Below are positions 26,235 through 35,114 of a stretch of DNA of 64,000 nucleotides, piece by piece; the first letter of the stretch is position 1, and every line of letters starts with the position of its first letter. Under the pieces are notes generated by a model. The model searched no databases. It saw only the letters and a list, made by a program, of their open reading frames with translations, and was not told the DNA's origin. The stretch spans positions 1-64,000 of the forward strand of contig NZ_FCNW02000003.1 of the NCBI RefSeq assembly GCF_001544475.1. The letters are read 5' to 3'. The position numbers and the translations under genes were made by a program. The DNA is from Caballeronia humi (GTDB lineage: Bacteria > Pseudomonadota > Gammaproteobacteria > Burkholderiales > Burkholderiaceae).

Positions 26235-26978
26235 TCAGTCGGTCAGGCTGAAGACGAAAGGCACCGACGTGACGGCGCGAATCGCCTCGCCGTTTTCCTT
26301 ATAGGGTTTGCAGGCGCTCGAACGCACTGCATCGAGCGCGGCTTCGTCGAGACGCGCCGACCCGCTGCTCTTCTTCAGCGCGATGTTTTCGAGTTTCCCG
26401 CCAGTTCCGAGGACGAAGCCGACGACCGAGGTGCCCGTCTCGCCGCGACGCTTCGACATCGCCGGGTAGTCCGGCTGGACGATGTTGCACGACAGGTGCG
26501 AGATGTCCTTCGGCGCGGAAATCGCCATCGTCGGACGGCCGACCGCGGGCGCGGCCGCTGCGGGCGGTTCCGCCGGGGCGGGCGGAGCAGCCGGCGCGGG
26601 AGTCGGATCAGGCGCGGGCGCGGCGATCGCCGACGGCGCGTCGCTCTGCGGCATTGGAACCGGTTTGGGCTGCACGCGCGGCTGAACCTTGGGCTTGGGC
26701 GTCGGCTTCGGCGGGACGGGTTTGGGCGGCGGAGGCGTCGGCGTCGATTCGACGGCAACGGGCGCCGCCACCGGAGCGGGCTCGGCGCTCAGCAATTCCG
26801 CGGTGATCGGACGCGACTCGACGACACGCGGCAGCGGTTCGTTGCGCATCGTCACGAGCACCGCGAGCAGCGCCACGTGAATCACGCCGACGGCCGCAGT
26901 CGCGGCGATCACGCGTCGATCGATACTGGCAGTCGTTTCCGGCCTGAAACCGGCGGAGGTCATTGTCGGGGACTGCAT
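26235..26978 (-). CDS. tonB: Energy transducer TonB
   Basis: A 247-residue TonB. The N-terminal membrane anchor (about residues 22-42) is followed by a long Pro/Ala/Lys-rich periplasmic linker (about 55-145) with X-Pro repeats, then the C-terminal TonB domain (D-Y-P-A-M-S-K-R-R-G-E-T-G...L-D-E-A-A-L-D-A-V). It passes energy from ExbBD to outer-membrane receptors for iron and heme. A second ATG five codons in (26963) is also possible. Upstream small ORFs and bfd suggest a Fur-controlled bfd-tonB-exbB-exbD transcript. Confidence 0.93.
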   Translation of the reverse strand: MQSPTMTSAGFRPETTASIDRRVIAATAAVGVIHVALLAVLVTMRNEPLPRVVESRPITAELLSAEPAPVAAPVAVESTPTPPPPKPVPPKPTPKPKVQPRVQPKPVPMPQSDAPSAIAAPAPDPTPAPAAPPAPAEPPAAAAPAVGRPTMAISAPKDISHLSCNIVQPDYPAMSKRRGETGTSVVGFVLGTGGKLENIALKKSSGSARLDEAALDAVRSSACKPYKENGEAIRAVTSVPFVFSLTD

Positions 26979-26981
26979 CGG

Positions 26982-27047
26982 TCAGTTCGGGCCAGCGATG
27001 AATGAATCCGCGCGGCCCGTCCAGCAAATCGGGCTAAACAACGTCAT
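26982..27047 (-). CDS. Putative 21-residue peptide coupled to the next small ORF
   Basis: A 21-codon frame whose ATG overlaps the stop of the upstream 20-residue peptide (ATGA) and whose own stop lies 3 bases before the tonB ATG. It encodes M-T-L-F-S-P-I-C-W-T-G-R and then a polar tail. It may be a spacer that carries ribosomes into tonB rather than a functional product. Low confidence. Confidence 0.3.
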   Translation of the reverse strand: MTLFSPICWTGRADSFIAGPN

Positions 27048-27106
27048 GTTCGGAAAATGAGCAGAGAGATAAACAGGGTGGTCACGAAGCCGATCAGCAA
27101 TTCCAT
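27044..27106 (-). CDS. Putative 20-residue membrane peptide upstream of tonB
   Basis: A 20-codon frame encoding M-E-L-L-I-G-F-V-T-T-L-F-I-S-L-L-I-F-R-T, a complete single membrane-spanning segment. The ATG is preceded by GGGAGGAAAG, one of the best ribosome binding sites in the window. It sits in the 255-base gap between bfd and tonB. It could be a small Ton-associated membrane peptide or a regulatory leader. Confidence 0.5.
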   Translation of the reverse strand: MELLIGFVTTLFISLLIFRT

Positions 27107-27233
27107 CTTTCCTCCCGATTCGGGGTGGCGCGGCTGGCTGATGTGACCTGGCTTGCTGGCGGTGCGGGTGAGCGGACATGCACTATACGAAGCGGGCGAC
27201 GCGGTGGCCGCCCCGCGCGGCACGGATAAAGCG

Positions 27234-27476
27234 TCAGGCAGCCTTGCGTTCGTAGAACGTGAGCGGCACGGCGTGTTGATGATCATGATGTCCGACGCCG
27301 CAGCGCGTAGCGCACACGCCGCTTTCCAGCATGACGTCGCGCACGCTCTCTTCGCATTTGCCGCAGCAGAGCGCGACGCCGAGTTCGAATTGCAATTCGT
27401 CGAATGAATCGACACCCCCGGCGATAGCCGTACGGATCTTGCGGTCGGATACTGACTTGCAGACACAGACGATCAT
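27234..27476 (-). CDS. bfd: Bacterioferritin-associated ferredoxin
   Basis: An 80-residue Bfd-type [2Fe-2S] protein. It has C-V-C near residues 4-6 and C-C-G-K-C near 37-41, the four-cysteine pattern of the BFD domain. Bfd donates electrons to bacterioferritin to release stored iron. The C-terminus (C-A-T-R-C-G-V-G-H-H-D-H-Q-H) adds extra Cys and His residues. A Fur box stands immediately upstream, so expression under iron starvation is expected. The partner bfr lies about 1 kb away. Confidence 0.93.
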   Translation of the reverse strand: MIVCVCKSVSDRKIRTAIAGGVDSFDELQFELGVALCCGKCEESVRDVMLESGVCATRCGVGHHDHQHAVPLTFYERKAA

Positions 27477-27493
27477 GATCGGTCGCGATAGCT

Positions 27494-27522
27494 TACGTTA
27501 ATGCGAACCATTATCATTATGT
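27494..27522. promoter_or_regulatory. Fur box upstream of bfd
   Basis: On the minus strand AATGATAATGGTTCGCATTA is a strong Fur match; its extended form shares 18 of 20 bases (GATAATGGTTCGCATTAACG) with the ftrA upstream element. It lies about 20 bases before the bfd start and may drive bfd and the ton genes. Confidence 0.82.
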
Positions 27523-27629
27523 TCTATAGGCTTTGCAAGCAGGTTTGTGTGGGCCACCGAACTTTTTTGTAACAGAAGAAGGGTCTAGGCAGGGTTTTCG
27601 CTCAGGGCCGCGCCCGGTGGGGCGTTGTA

Positions 27630-28511
27630 TCAGGCGATACCGGAAAGCGGGCGCGTCCGGCGCGACGGAATAACCACGTGGCCGACGCGTGCATCGATGC
27701 CGAGCAGCGACGCGGCGAGTTGACGCTGCGACTCGCCGTCTGCGGTGGAGAAGAAACGGGGCACGAGCAGGGCGTCCGTATCGACAGTGCGCAGGCCGTG
27801 CGTGTCGAGTTGCCGTTCGAGTTGCCGCGCGATTGCGACGCTCGTATCTACGATCTGCAGCCGATCGCCCGCGATCGAGCGGATCGCTTCGTCGAGGAAC
27901 GGGTAGTGGGTGCAGCCGAGCACGAGCGTGTCGGCGCCGGCATCGAGCATCGGCTGGAGATAGCCGGCCAAAAGCGCCATCAGTTCCGGCGATGACGTAT
28001 CGCAACGCTCCACCGCCTGAACGAGACCGTGACCCGGTTGGCAGATAAAACGGCAATCGCTCGCGTAGCGGTCGAGAAGCGTCTGGAAGCGCAGGCTGCG
28101 CAACGTGACCGCCGTCGCCAGCACGCCGACGACCCGCGTCTTCGACAACAGCGCCGCCGGCTTCACGCCCGGCTCCACACCGATGAGCGGAATGGCAAGC
28201 CGCTCACGCACGTGCGCGATCGATTGCGCGGTCGCCGTATTGCACGCGACGACCAGCGCCTTCGCCCCGCGCGCGACGAGCCATTCGCCGATCGCGGTCG
28301 TGCGGTCGACGATGAAATCGTCGTCGCGCTCGCCGTAGGGCGCGTAGAGTGAATCGGCGACGTAGGCGAGCGGCTCGTGCGGCAGCGCGGCGCGCACGGC
28401 GCGCAGCACCGACAGCCCGCCGAGGCCGGAATCGAAAATGCCCACCGGCGCGCTCGTCCCGGAGACGGCGCGTTCGGCAGGCAATGAAGAAGAAGCGACT
28501 TCGAACAGCAT
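27630..28511 (-). CDS. murI: Glutamate racemase
   Basis: MurI makes D-glutamate for peptidoglycan. The protein has 293 residues. F-D-S-G-L-G-G-L-S-V-L near residue 26 and both catalytic cysteines, in V-A-C-N-T-A (about residue 90) and L-G-C-T-H-Y-P-F (about 200), are present. The first 20 residues are not conserved and a later start is possible. It lies 13 bases downstream of bfr, a conserved adjacency in Burkholderia as I recall. Confidence 0.94.
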   Translation of the reverse strand: MLFEVASSSLPAERAVSGTSAPVGIFDSGLGGLSVLRAVRAALPHEPLAYVADSLYAPYGERDDDFIVDRTTAIGEWLVARGAKALVVACNTATAQSIAHVRERLAIPLIGVEPGVKPAALLSKTRVVGVLATAVTLRSLRFQTLLDRYASDCRFICQPGHGLVQAVERCDTSSPELMALLAGYLQPMLDAGADTLVLGCTHYPFLDEAIRSIAGDRLQIVDTSVAIARQLERQLDTHGLRTVDTDALLVPRFFSTADGESQRQLAASLLGIDARVGHVVIPSRRTRPLSGIA

Positions 28512-28524
28512 CGAACGATAGGTC

Positions 28525-29001
28525 TTATTCGCCTTCGCCCATCATTGTTTGCTGATAATTCTGGATGCCGACCTTGTCGATCAGATCGAGCTGCGTTTCC
28601 AGCCAGTCGATATGTTCTTCGGTGTCGTCGAGTATGCGCTGGAAAATCTCGCGTGAAACGAAATCGCGCGCCGTCTCGCAATAGGCAATGGCTTCTTTGC
28701 ACGTGCTTTGCGAAATCAGCTCGAGTTTTAAATCGCATTCGAGGATTTCTTTCGTCTCTTCACCGATCAGCAGCTTGTGCAGATCCTGAAGGTTCGGGAG
28801 GCCATCGAGCATAAATACGCGCTGAATCAGCCAGTCGGCATGTTTCATCTCGCCGATGGATTCGTCGTACTCGTGCTTGCCCAGGCGCTCCAGGCCCCAA
28901 TGCTTGTACATCCGCGCATGCAGAAAGTACTGATTAATCGCAGTCAGTTCATTCTTGAGTTGCGAGTTCAGATACTCGATGACTTTCGCGTCGCCTTTCA
29001 T
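28525..29001 (-). CDS. bfr: Bacterioferritin
   Basis: A 158-residue bacterioferritin that oxidises and stores iron in a 24-mer. The ferroxidase ligands E18, E51, H54, E94, E127 and H130 fit the sequence, and Met52 (G-E-M-K-H) is the heme ligand that separates bacterioferritin from ferritin. It starts [12 protein letters not shown], the family N-terminus. Iron release would depend on Bfd encoded nearby. A Fur-like sequence lies upstream. Confidence 0.95.
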   Translation of the reverse strand: MKGDAKVIEYLNSQLKNELTAINQYFLHARMYKHWGLERLGKHEYDESIGEMKHADWLIQRVFMLDGLPNLQDLHKLLIGEETKEILECDLKLELISQSTCKEAIAYCETARDFVSREIFQRILDDTEEHIDWLETQLDLIDKVGIQNYQQTMMGEGE

Positions 29002-29096
29002 GATTGTTCTTCCGTATTCGTCGTGGGGTCTTTGTAAAGGATAAACCCTAAGGCTAAAAATGCCAAGCGTAGAAGATAATCTTTTCTTTTAGAAAT

Positions 29097-29112
29097 TAAT
29101 GAGAATGAATCT
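29097..29112. promoter_or_regulatory. Possible Fur-type box upstream of bfr
   Basis: AATGAGAATGAATCTC shows the AATGAGAATnATTCTC-like pattern of Fur sites, in an AT-rich stretch about 96 bases before the bfr start. Weaker than the boxes at hemP and bfd. Confidence 0.45.
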
Positions 29113-29138
29113 CTTTATTGAGAAGGGCTCGTCAAAAT

Positions 29139-29170
29139 AAAAAGCCGGGCGGAAAACCCCGGCTTTTTGT
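29139..29170 (-). terminator. Terminator of fumA
   Basis: An 11-bp stem (AAAAAGCCGGG/CCCGGCTTTTT) with an 8-base loop, 19 bases after the fumarase stop. T runs exist on both strands. Confidence 0.85.
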
Positions 29171-29186
29171 CCGCGAAGCCCGAATT

Positions 29187-30710
29187 TCAGGCCGTTGCAA
29201 CCGGAATCTTCCCGATTTTCGCCTGCCACTCCGCCGGGCCCGTCTTATGCACCGAAGTGCCGGTCGAATCGACGGCGACTGTCACAGGCATGTCCTGTAC
29301 ATCGAATTCGTAGATCGCTTCCATGCCGAGGTCCTCGAACGCGACGACTTTCGCGCCGCGAATCGCCTTCGACACGAGATAAGCCGCCCCGCCGACCGCC
29401 ATCAGGTACGCCGCGTTGTGCTTCTTGATCGCTTCGATCGCCACCGGCCCACGCTCCGCCTTGCCGATCATCGAGATCAGGCCGGTTTGCGAGAGCATGA
29501 GGTCGGTAAATTTGTCCATACGCGTCGCGGTGGTCGGGCCTGCCGGGCCGACGACTTCGTCGCGCACCGGATCGACCGGGCCGACGTAATAGATCACACG
29601 ATTCCTGAAATCGACTGGCAGCTTTTCGCCCTTGGCCAGCATGTCGGCGATGCGTTTGTGCGCGGCATCGCGGCCCGTCAACATCTTGCCGGAGAGCAGA
29701 AGCGTCTGACCCGGCTTCCACGCGGCGACCTGTTCCGGCGTCAGCGTGTTCAGGTCGACGCGCTGGCTCGTCTCGGTGTTCGGCTCCCAGTTGACCTTCG
29801 GCCAGTCTTCGAGCGATGGCGCTTCCAGCTTCGCGACGCCCGAGCCGTCGAGCGTGAAGTGCGCGTGGCGCGTGGCCGCGCAGTTCGGGATGATCGCGAC
29901 GGGCTTGCTCGCCGCGTGCGTCGGCGCGGCCATGATCTTCACGTCGAGCACGGTCGCGAGGCCGCCGAGACCCTGCGCGCCGATGCCGAGCGCATTGACC
30001 TTCTCGTGCAGTTCAACGCGCAATTCTTCGATCCAGTCCTGCGGGCCGCGCGCAATGATGTCCTGAATGTCGATCGGGTCCATCAGCGATTCCTTCGCCA
30101 TGACCATCGCCTTTTCAGCCGTCCCGCCGATGCCGATGCCGAGCATGCCCGGCGGGCACCAGCCGGCGCCCATCGTCGGCACGGTCTTGAGCACCCAGTC
30201 GACGATCGAATCCGACGGATTCAGCATCGCGAACTTCGATTTGTTTTCCGAGCCGCCGCCCTTCGCCGCGACCTGCACGTCGACCTTGTCGCCCGGCACA
30301 ATCTCGTAGTGGATCACGGCCGGCGTGTTGTCCTTCGTGTTCTTGCGGCCGCCTTCGGGCGGGCTCACGATCGACGCGCGCAGAACGTTGTCCGGGTTGA
30401 GATAGCCGCGGCGTACGCCTTCGTTGATCATCTCGGTGACGCCCATCGTCGCGCCGTCCCAACGCACGTCCATGCCGACTTTCACGAACACGGTCACGAT
30501 GCCGGTGTCCTGGCAAATCGGACGCTTGCCTTCGGCGCACATGCGGCTGTTGGTCAGGATCTGCGCGATGGCGTCCTTCGCGGCCGGGCTCTCTTCGAGC
30601 TCGTACGCGCGGCCGAGCGCCTGGATGTAGTCGAGCGGATGGTAGTAGCTGATGTGCTGGAGCGAATCCGCGATGCTTTGAATCAGGTCTTCCTGTTTGA
30701 TGACGGTCAT
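29187..30710 (-). CDS. fumA: Fumarate hydratase class I (iron-sulfur)
   Basis: A 507-residue [4Fe-4S] fumarase that hydrates fumarate to malate in the TCA cycle. The alpha part has S-R-M-C-A-E-G-K-R-P-I-C-Q-D-T-G near residues 55-70 with cluster cysteines. The beta part has the C-terminal fold and A-T-R-M-D-K-F near residue 395. The length fits a single-chain class I enzyme. Placement beside bfr is consistent with, but does not prove, iron-linked control. Confidence 0.94.
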   Translation of the reverse strand: MTVIKQEDLIQSIADSLQHISYYHPLDYIQALGRAYELEESPAAKDAIAQILTNSRMCAEGKRPICQDTGIVTVFVKVGMDVRWDGATMGVTEMINEGVRRGYLNPDNVLRASIVSPPEGGRKNTKDNTPAVIHYEIVPGDKVDVQVAAKGGGSENKSKFAMLNPSDSIVDWVLKTVPTMGAGWCPPGMLGIGIGGTAEKAMVMAKESLMDPIDIQDIIARGPQDWIEELRVELHEKVNALGIGAQGLGGLATVLDVKIMAAPTHAASKPVAIIPNCAATRHAHFTLDGSGVAKLEAPSLEDWPKVNWEPNTETSQRVDLNTLTPEQVAAWKPGQTLLLSGKMLTGRDAAHKRIADMLAKGEKLPVDFRNRVIYYVGPVDPVRDEVVGPAGPTTATRMDKFTDLMLSQTGLISMIGKAERGPVAIEAIKKHNAAYLMAVGGAAYLVSKAIRGAKVVAFEDLGMEAIYEFDVQDMPVTVAVDSTGTSVHKTGPAEWQAKIGKIPVATA

Positions 30711-30758
30711 GGCTTGGGCTCTTGGGGACGGGATTTTTAGTCGGCGTTCTGGCGACGC

Positions 30759-31346
30759 TCAGTCGAGTGCCTTCTTCGGCGCAATCGACTCGTTATGAAA
30801 ATGCTGAGGATGCGTGTGCGTGGTCAGGCGGTCGACCCACGCCATGATCAGCGCGGACAGCAGGAACGCGAGGTGGATGATGACCTGCCACATGACGGCG
30901 TTCTGCGTGTGCTTGTCCGGGTCGATGAAGGTTTTCAGCAGATGGATCGACGAGATGCTGATGAGCGCCATTGAGAGCTTCACCTTCAGCACGCCCGCGT
31001 TCACGTGATCGAGCCACTCGGGCTCGTCCGGGTGGCCTTCGACGCCAAGCCGTGAGACAAACGTCTCATAGCCGCCGACGATCACCATGATCAGCAGGTT
31101 CGAGATCATGACCACGTCGATCAGGCCGAGCACGACGAGCATGATGTTGGTTTCGTCGAGCGTGAAAGCGTGCGTGACGAGATGCCACACTTCCTTCAGG
31201 AACAGCACGACATAGACCGCTTGCGCGACGATCAGGCCCAGATAGAGCGGGACCTGAAGCCAGCGGCTCATGAAGATGACCTTCGGAAGTGGGCTCATCG
31301 GGCGGGGGGATTGGGGCGATCCGGGGGCGTGCTGAGGGGCGGACAT
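30759..31346 (-). CDS. UPF0114 / TIGR00645 family inner-membrane protein (YqhA-like)
   Basis: A 195-residue membrane protein with about four transmembrane helices. Family-typical stretches are S-R-W-L-Q-V-P-L-Y-L-G-L-I-V-A-Q near residue 27, the I-V-G-G-Y-E-T-F-V-S motif and the H-T-Q-N-A-V-M-W-Q segment. The function is unknown. The first 25 residues (Pro-rich) are not conserved, so an internal start (for example the ATG giving M-S-P-L-P-K) is possible. Confidence 0.85.
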   Translation of the reverse strand: MSAPQHAPGSPQSPRPMSPLPKVIFMSRWLQVPLYLGLIVAQAVYVVLFLKEVWHLVTHAFTLDETNIMLVVLGLIDVVMISNLLIMVIVGGYETFVSRLGVEGHPDEPEWLDHVNAGVLKVKLSMALISISSIHLLKTFIDPDKHTQNAVMWQVIIHLAFLLSALIMAWVDRLTTHTHPQHFHNESIAPKKALD

Positions 31347-31436
31347 GGGCGTCGTCGATGGAGCGCGCGGCTCGGGTTAGGGGAAAGCCCGATATTGTAT
31401 CTCGTAAAATTCGCGGCCTTTCGGTCGCCTGAAGCT

Positions 31437-32336
31437 TCACGACGCCATCGGCGGCACGCGGCGCGTTCCGATGCTCGCGAGCGCGATCCCCGCGATCACG
31501 CAGGCGAGGGCGATGCCGTGGGCGACCGTCGGGCGCTCGCCGAGGAATGCGATCCCGTAGATGGCGGCGGCGATTGGCAGCACGGCCGAGAACACGCCGG
31601 CGAGACTGCCGTCCACATGGCGGATGCCCTTCATCCATAGCCAGAAAGAGAATATGCTCGCCGACAGCCCGTACCAGAGCACGAGTGCCCACGTCCCCGC
31701 GCCGACGCTCGCGTAGTCGAACGCGACGAGCGCCGGGAGGCCCAGCGGCAGCATCAGCAAGAGGCCGAAGAAATGCGTGTAGGCGCAGATATCGATGGCG
31801 GGCAGCGTCTGCGTGAGGCGCCGCGACAGGATCACGTAGAACGATTCGCAGCAGACCGCGCCGAGCACCATCAGGTTGCCGGCGAACGAGCTCTCCGACC
31901 CGCCACCCACGCCGTGCGCGTTCTGCGCGACGTTGATCACGACGACGCCGACGATCGCGAGCGCGATCGATACGAGCGCGCGGCCGTTGGGCCGTTCCTT
32001 CAGAAAGAACCACGAGAACAGTGCGACCACGGCCGGAATCGTGCTCGTGATAACGCCCGCCGCGACCGCGCTCGTGCGCTGCACGCCGTTGAGCATGAGC
32101 AGCGTGAAGAGGAACGTGCCGAAGAGCGCCTGCAAAAAGAGGTTGATCCATTCGCCGCGCTGCACGCGTTTCATCTTCGACGGACGCAGAAGCGGCCACA
32201 GCACGCCGATGGCGATCACGAAGCGCAAGAGCGCGAAGAGCGAGACGGGAATGAATGCGACGATCGACTTGCCGACACCGACATTGCTTCCGACGAGCAG
32301 CATGGCTGCAATAAGGTAAAGGGCGTAGCGATTCAA
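31437..32336 (-). CDS. EamA/DMT-superfamily transporter
   Basis: A 299-residue integral membrane protein with ten predicted helices in two EamA repeats, typical of the drug/metabolite transporter superfamily (RhaT/YdcZ type). The exported substrate is unknown. It starts MNRYALYLIAAMLLVGSN with the helix directly at the N-terminus, supporting this start. It stands alone, divergent from acs. Confidence 0.87.
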   Translation of the reverse strand: MNRYALYLIAAMLLVGSNVGVGKSIVAFIPVSLFALLRFVIAIGVLWPLLRPSKMKRVQRGEWINLFLQALFGTFLFTLLMLNGVQRTSAVAAGVITSTIPAVVALFSWFFLKERPNGRALVSIALAIVGVVVINVAQNAHGVGGGSESSFAGNLMVLGAVCCESFYVILSRRLTQTLPAIDICAYTHFFGLLLMLPLGLPALVAFDYASVGAGTWALVLWYGLSASIFSFWLWMKGIRHVDGSLAGVFSAVLPIAAAIYGIAFLGERPTVAHGIALACVIAGIALASIGTRRVPPMAS

Positions 32337-32695
32337 GCTGGAATCCGGACGGCGAGTTCAGTTACGATTAGGGACGCAATTGTAAGTCGCTTGAGTTGCG
32401 ACAGCATGATTTGAAAGCCGTCATAAATGCGCTGACTACTCGTTAACCCCGTGCCGATTAACGGCGTTGCGTAAGAAGCGGGTAAGCGAGCAGGCTTATC
32501 GTGCAGATAAAGAGGCGCGAACCAGAGCAATACACATTCGACGAACGGGCGTGCTGCAACGCGGCAACGGACTCGCGTCGAAGCAGGAGACAAGGTCAAG
32601 AGCGAGGCGCGCACGCGCGTTTCGCGTCACACGAAACACACGGCCCGCACCCACGCGGGCCGACGGTTTTAGATTCACCATCAAAGGGGCTGTCG
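32337..32695. other. Divergent intergenic region upstream of acs
   Basis: These 359 bases contain no convincing gene; the open frame from 32501 is a fortuitous extension of acs. A GC-rich hairpin (GGCCCGC-ACCCAC-GCGGGCC, 32642-32661), followed after GACGG by TTTT, lies about 35 bases before the acs start and could be a leader structure. Confidence 0.5.
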
Positions 32696-34678
32696 ATGTC
32701 TGCGATTGAATCCGTACTCCACGAACGCCGCGTTTTCCCGCCTTCGGACAAGGCTTCGGCCAATGCCGCGATCTCCGGCATGGACGCCTACAAGGCCTTG
32801 ACCGCCGAAGCCGAAAGCGATTACGAAGGCTTCTGGGCGCGCATCGCGCGCGAAACGCTCTCATGGCACAAGCCGTTCACGAAGGTGCTCGACGAATCGA
32901 ATGCGCCGTTCTACAAGTGGTTCGAGGACGGCGAACTCAACGCCTCGTATAACTGCATCGACCGCCACGTCGAAGCGGGCCACGGCGGCAAGAACGCGAT
33001 CATCTTCGAAGCCGACGACGGCGCCGTCACCAACGTCACCTACCAGGACCTGCTTCAGCGCGTGAGCCGCCTTGCCAATGCGCTCAAGAAGCAGGGCGTG
33101 AAGAAGGGCGACCGCGTCGTGATCTATCTGCCGATGTCGGTGGAGGGCGTCGTTGCGATGCAGGCGTGCGCGCGTATCGGAGCCACGCATTCGGTCGTGT
33201 TCGGCGGGTTCTCGTCGAAGTCGTTGAATGAGCGACTGGTCGATGTTGGCGCGGTCGCGCTCATCACCGCCGACGAACAGATGCGCGGCGGCAAGGCGCT
33301 CCCGCTAAAGAGCATCGCCGACGAAGCGATCGCGGCCGGCGGCTGCGACGCGGTCAAGAGCGTGATCGTCTATCGCCGGACGGGCGGCAAGGTCGCGTGG
33401 AACGAAGGCCGAGACCTGTGGCTGCATGAACTCGTCGAGAACGAGTCGGATCAATGCGAGCCGGAATGGGTCAGCGCCGAGCATCCGCTTTTCATCCTTT
33501 ACACGTCCGGCTCGACGGGCAAGCCGAAGGGCGTGCAGCACAGCACGGGCGGAATTCTGCTCTGGGCCGCGCAGACCATGAAGTGGACCTTCGACATGAA
33601 GCCCGACGACGTCTTCTGGTGCACGGCCGACATCGGCTGGATCACGGGACACAGCTACATCACCTACGGGCCGACCGCGATCGGCGCGACGCAGGTCATG
33701 TTCGAAGGCGTGCCGACGTATCCGCACGCGGGCCGCTTCTGGGAGATGATCGGAAGGCACAAGGTCACGATTTTCTACACGGCGCCGACGGCGATCCGTT
33801 CGCTCATCAAGGTATCGGAAGCGGACGCGAAGGTGCATCCGAAGAGCTTCGATCTCTCGACGCTGCGCATCCTCGGAACGGTCGGCGAGCCGATCAATCC
33901 GGAAGCGTGGATGTGGTATTACGAGAATGTCGGCGGCGCGAAGTGTCCGATCGTCGATACGTGGTGGCAGACCGAGACCGGCGGCCACATGATCACGCCG
34001 CTGCCGGGCGCGACGCCGCTCGTGCCGGGTTCGTGCACGCTGCCGCTGCCGGGCATCATGGCCGCGATCGTCGATGAAACCGGACAGGACGTGCCGAACG
34101 GGCAGGGCGGAATCCTGGTCGTGAAGCGTCCGTGGCCGTCGATGCTGCGCAACGTCTGGGGCGATCCGGACCGCTACAAGTCGAGCTACTTCCCGGAAGA
34201 GCTCGGCGGCAAGCTGTATCTCGCCGGCGACGGCGCCGTGCGCGACAAGGACACCGGCTATTTCACGATCATGGGCCGCATCGACGACGTGCTGAACGTC
34301 TCCGGCCACCGGCTCGGGACGATGGAGATCGAATCGGCTCTGGTGTCGAATCCGCTCGTCGCGGAAGCGGCGGTCGTTGGGCGGCCGGATGAAACGACCG
34401 GCGAAGCCGTCGTCGCGTTCGTCGTGCTGAAGCAGGCGCGCCCGGAAGGTGACGCCGGCACGAAGATCGCGAACGAATTGCGCGCGTGGGTCGCGAAGGA
34501 AATCGGGCCGATCGCGAAGCCGAAGGACATCCGCTTCGGCGAGAACCTGCCGAAGACGCGCTCCGGCAAGATCATGCGGCGTCTGTTGCGCTCGCTCGCG
34601 AAGGGCGAGGAGATCACGCAGGACGTTTCCACGCTGGAAAATCCCGCCATCCTCGATCAGCTCGGCGAAGCGCGTTAG
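32696..34678 (+). CDS. acs: Acetyl-CoA synthetase
   Basis: A 660-residue AMP-forming acetate-CoA ligase. The P-loop [12 protein letters not shown] lies near residue 269. W-W-Q-T-E-T-G-G near 422 binds the adenylate. The catalytic lysine is in R-S-G-K-I-M-R-R near residue 625, the site controlled by acetylation in this family. The ATG at 32696 follows AAAGGGG. A DUF4212/sodium-solute symporter pair 106 bases downstream points to linked acetate (or short-chain acid) uptake and activation. Confidence 0.96.
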   Translation: MSAIESVLHERRVFPPSDKASANAAISGMDAYKALTAEAESDYEGFWARIARETLSWHKPFTKVLDESNAPFYKWFEDGELNASYNCIDRHVEAGHGGKNAIIFEADDGAVTNVTYQDLLQRVSRLANALKKQGVKKGDRVVIYLPMSVEGVVAMQACARIGATHSVVFGGFSSKSLNERLVDVGAVALITADEQMRGGKALPLKSIADEAIAAGGCDAVKSVIVYRRTGGKVAWNEGRDLWLHELVENESDQCEPEWVSAEHPLFILYTSGSTGKPKGVQHSTGGILLWAAQTMKWTFDMKPDDVFWCTADIGWITGHSYITYGPTAIGATQVMFEGVPTYPHAGRFWEMIGRHKVTIFYTAPTAIRSLIKVSEADAKVHPKSFDLSTLRILGTVGEPINPEAWMWYYENVGGAKCPIVDTWWQTETGGHMITPLPGATPLVPGSCTLPLPGIMAAIVDETGQDVPNGQGGILVVKRPWPSMLRNVWGDPDRYKSSYFPEELGGKLYLAGDGAVRDKDTGYFTIMGRIDDVLNVSGHRLGTMEIESALVSNPLVAEAAVVGRPDETTGEAVVAFVVLKQARPEGDAGTKIANELRAWVAKEIGPIAKPKDIRFGENLPKTRSGKIMRRLLRSLAKGEEITQDVSTLENPAILDQLGEAR

Positions 34679-34784
34679 GCAGATCGGCTCATCGGCTTCA
34701 ATCGACGGCTGCCTTCGGGCGGCCGTTTTTCGTTCCGCTGTCGATCCTGATTGCCGGCGCATCGCGCTTTTGGTAAACAGTCGC

Positions 34785-35114
34785 ATGCCCGTCGAGACCA
34801 CGCCACCGAGCCTGCCCGAGCCGCCGCCCGTATCGGCGTCGATGGCGCGCGCGCATCGGGCGTACTGGCGCTTCAACGTGGCTTTGATCGCCGTGCTGAT
34901 GACGATTGGCTTCGCGGTCTCGTTCGGCGTGCCGCTCCTGGCGGCGCGTTTGGAGCACGTGCGCGTCGCGGGCTTTCCACTGCCGTTCTACATCGGCGCA
35001 CAGGGCGCGATCCTCGTGTACGTCGCGCTGATCGGCGTCTACATCGTGCTGATGCAGTTCGCCGACGCGCGGCTCTTGCGCGAGTCCAGAACGAGCGAAG
35101 CCGGCGACCGATGA
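34785..35114 (+). CDS. DUF4212 domain small subunit of a solute:sodium symporter
   Basis: A 109-residue membrane protein with two helices (about 28-50 and 66-92) and the DUF4212 pattern A-Y-W-R-F-N...L-L-A-A-R-L-E...F-P-L-P-F-Y-I-G-A-Q-G. Such proteins are encoded directly before VC_2705-type symporters and are thought to act as their small subunit. The stop overlaps the symporter start (ATGA). The ATG at 34785 is the first in frame after the acs region; a ribosome binding site is not obvious. Confidence 0.88.
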   Translation: MPVETTPPSLPEPPPVSASMARAHRAYWRFNVALIAVLMTIGFAVSFGVPLLAARLEHVRVAGFPLPFYIGAQGAILVYVALIGVYIVLMQFADARLLRESRTSEAGDR

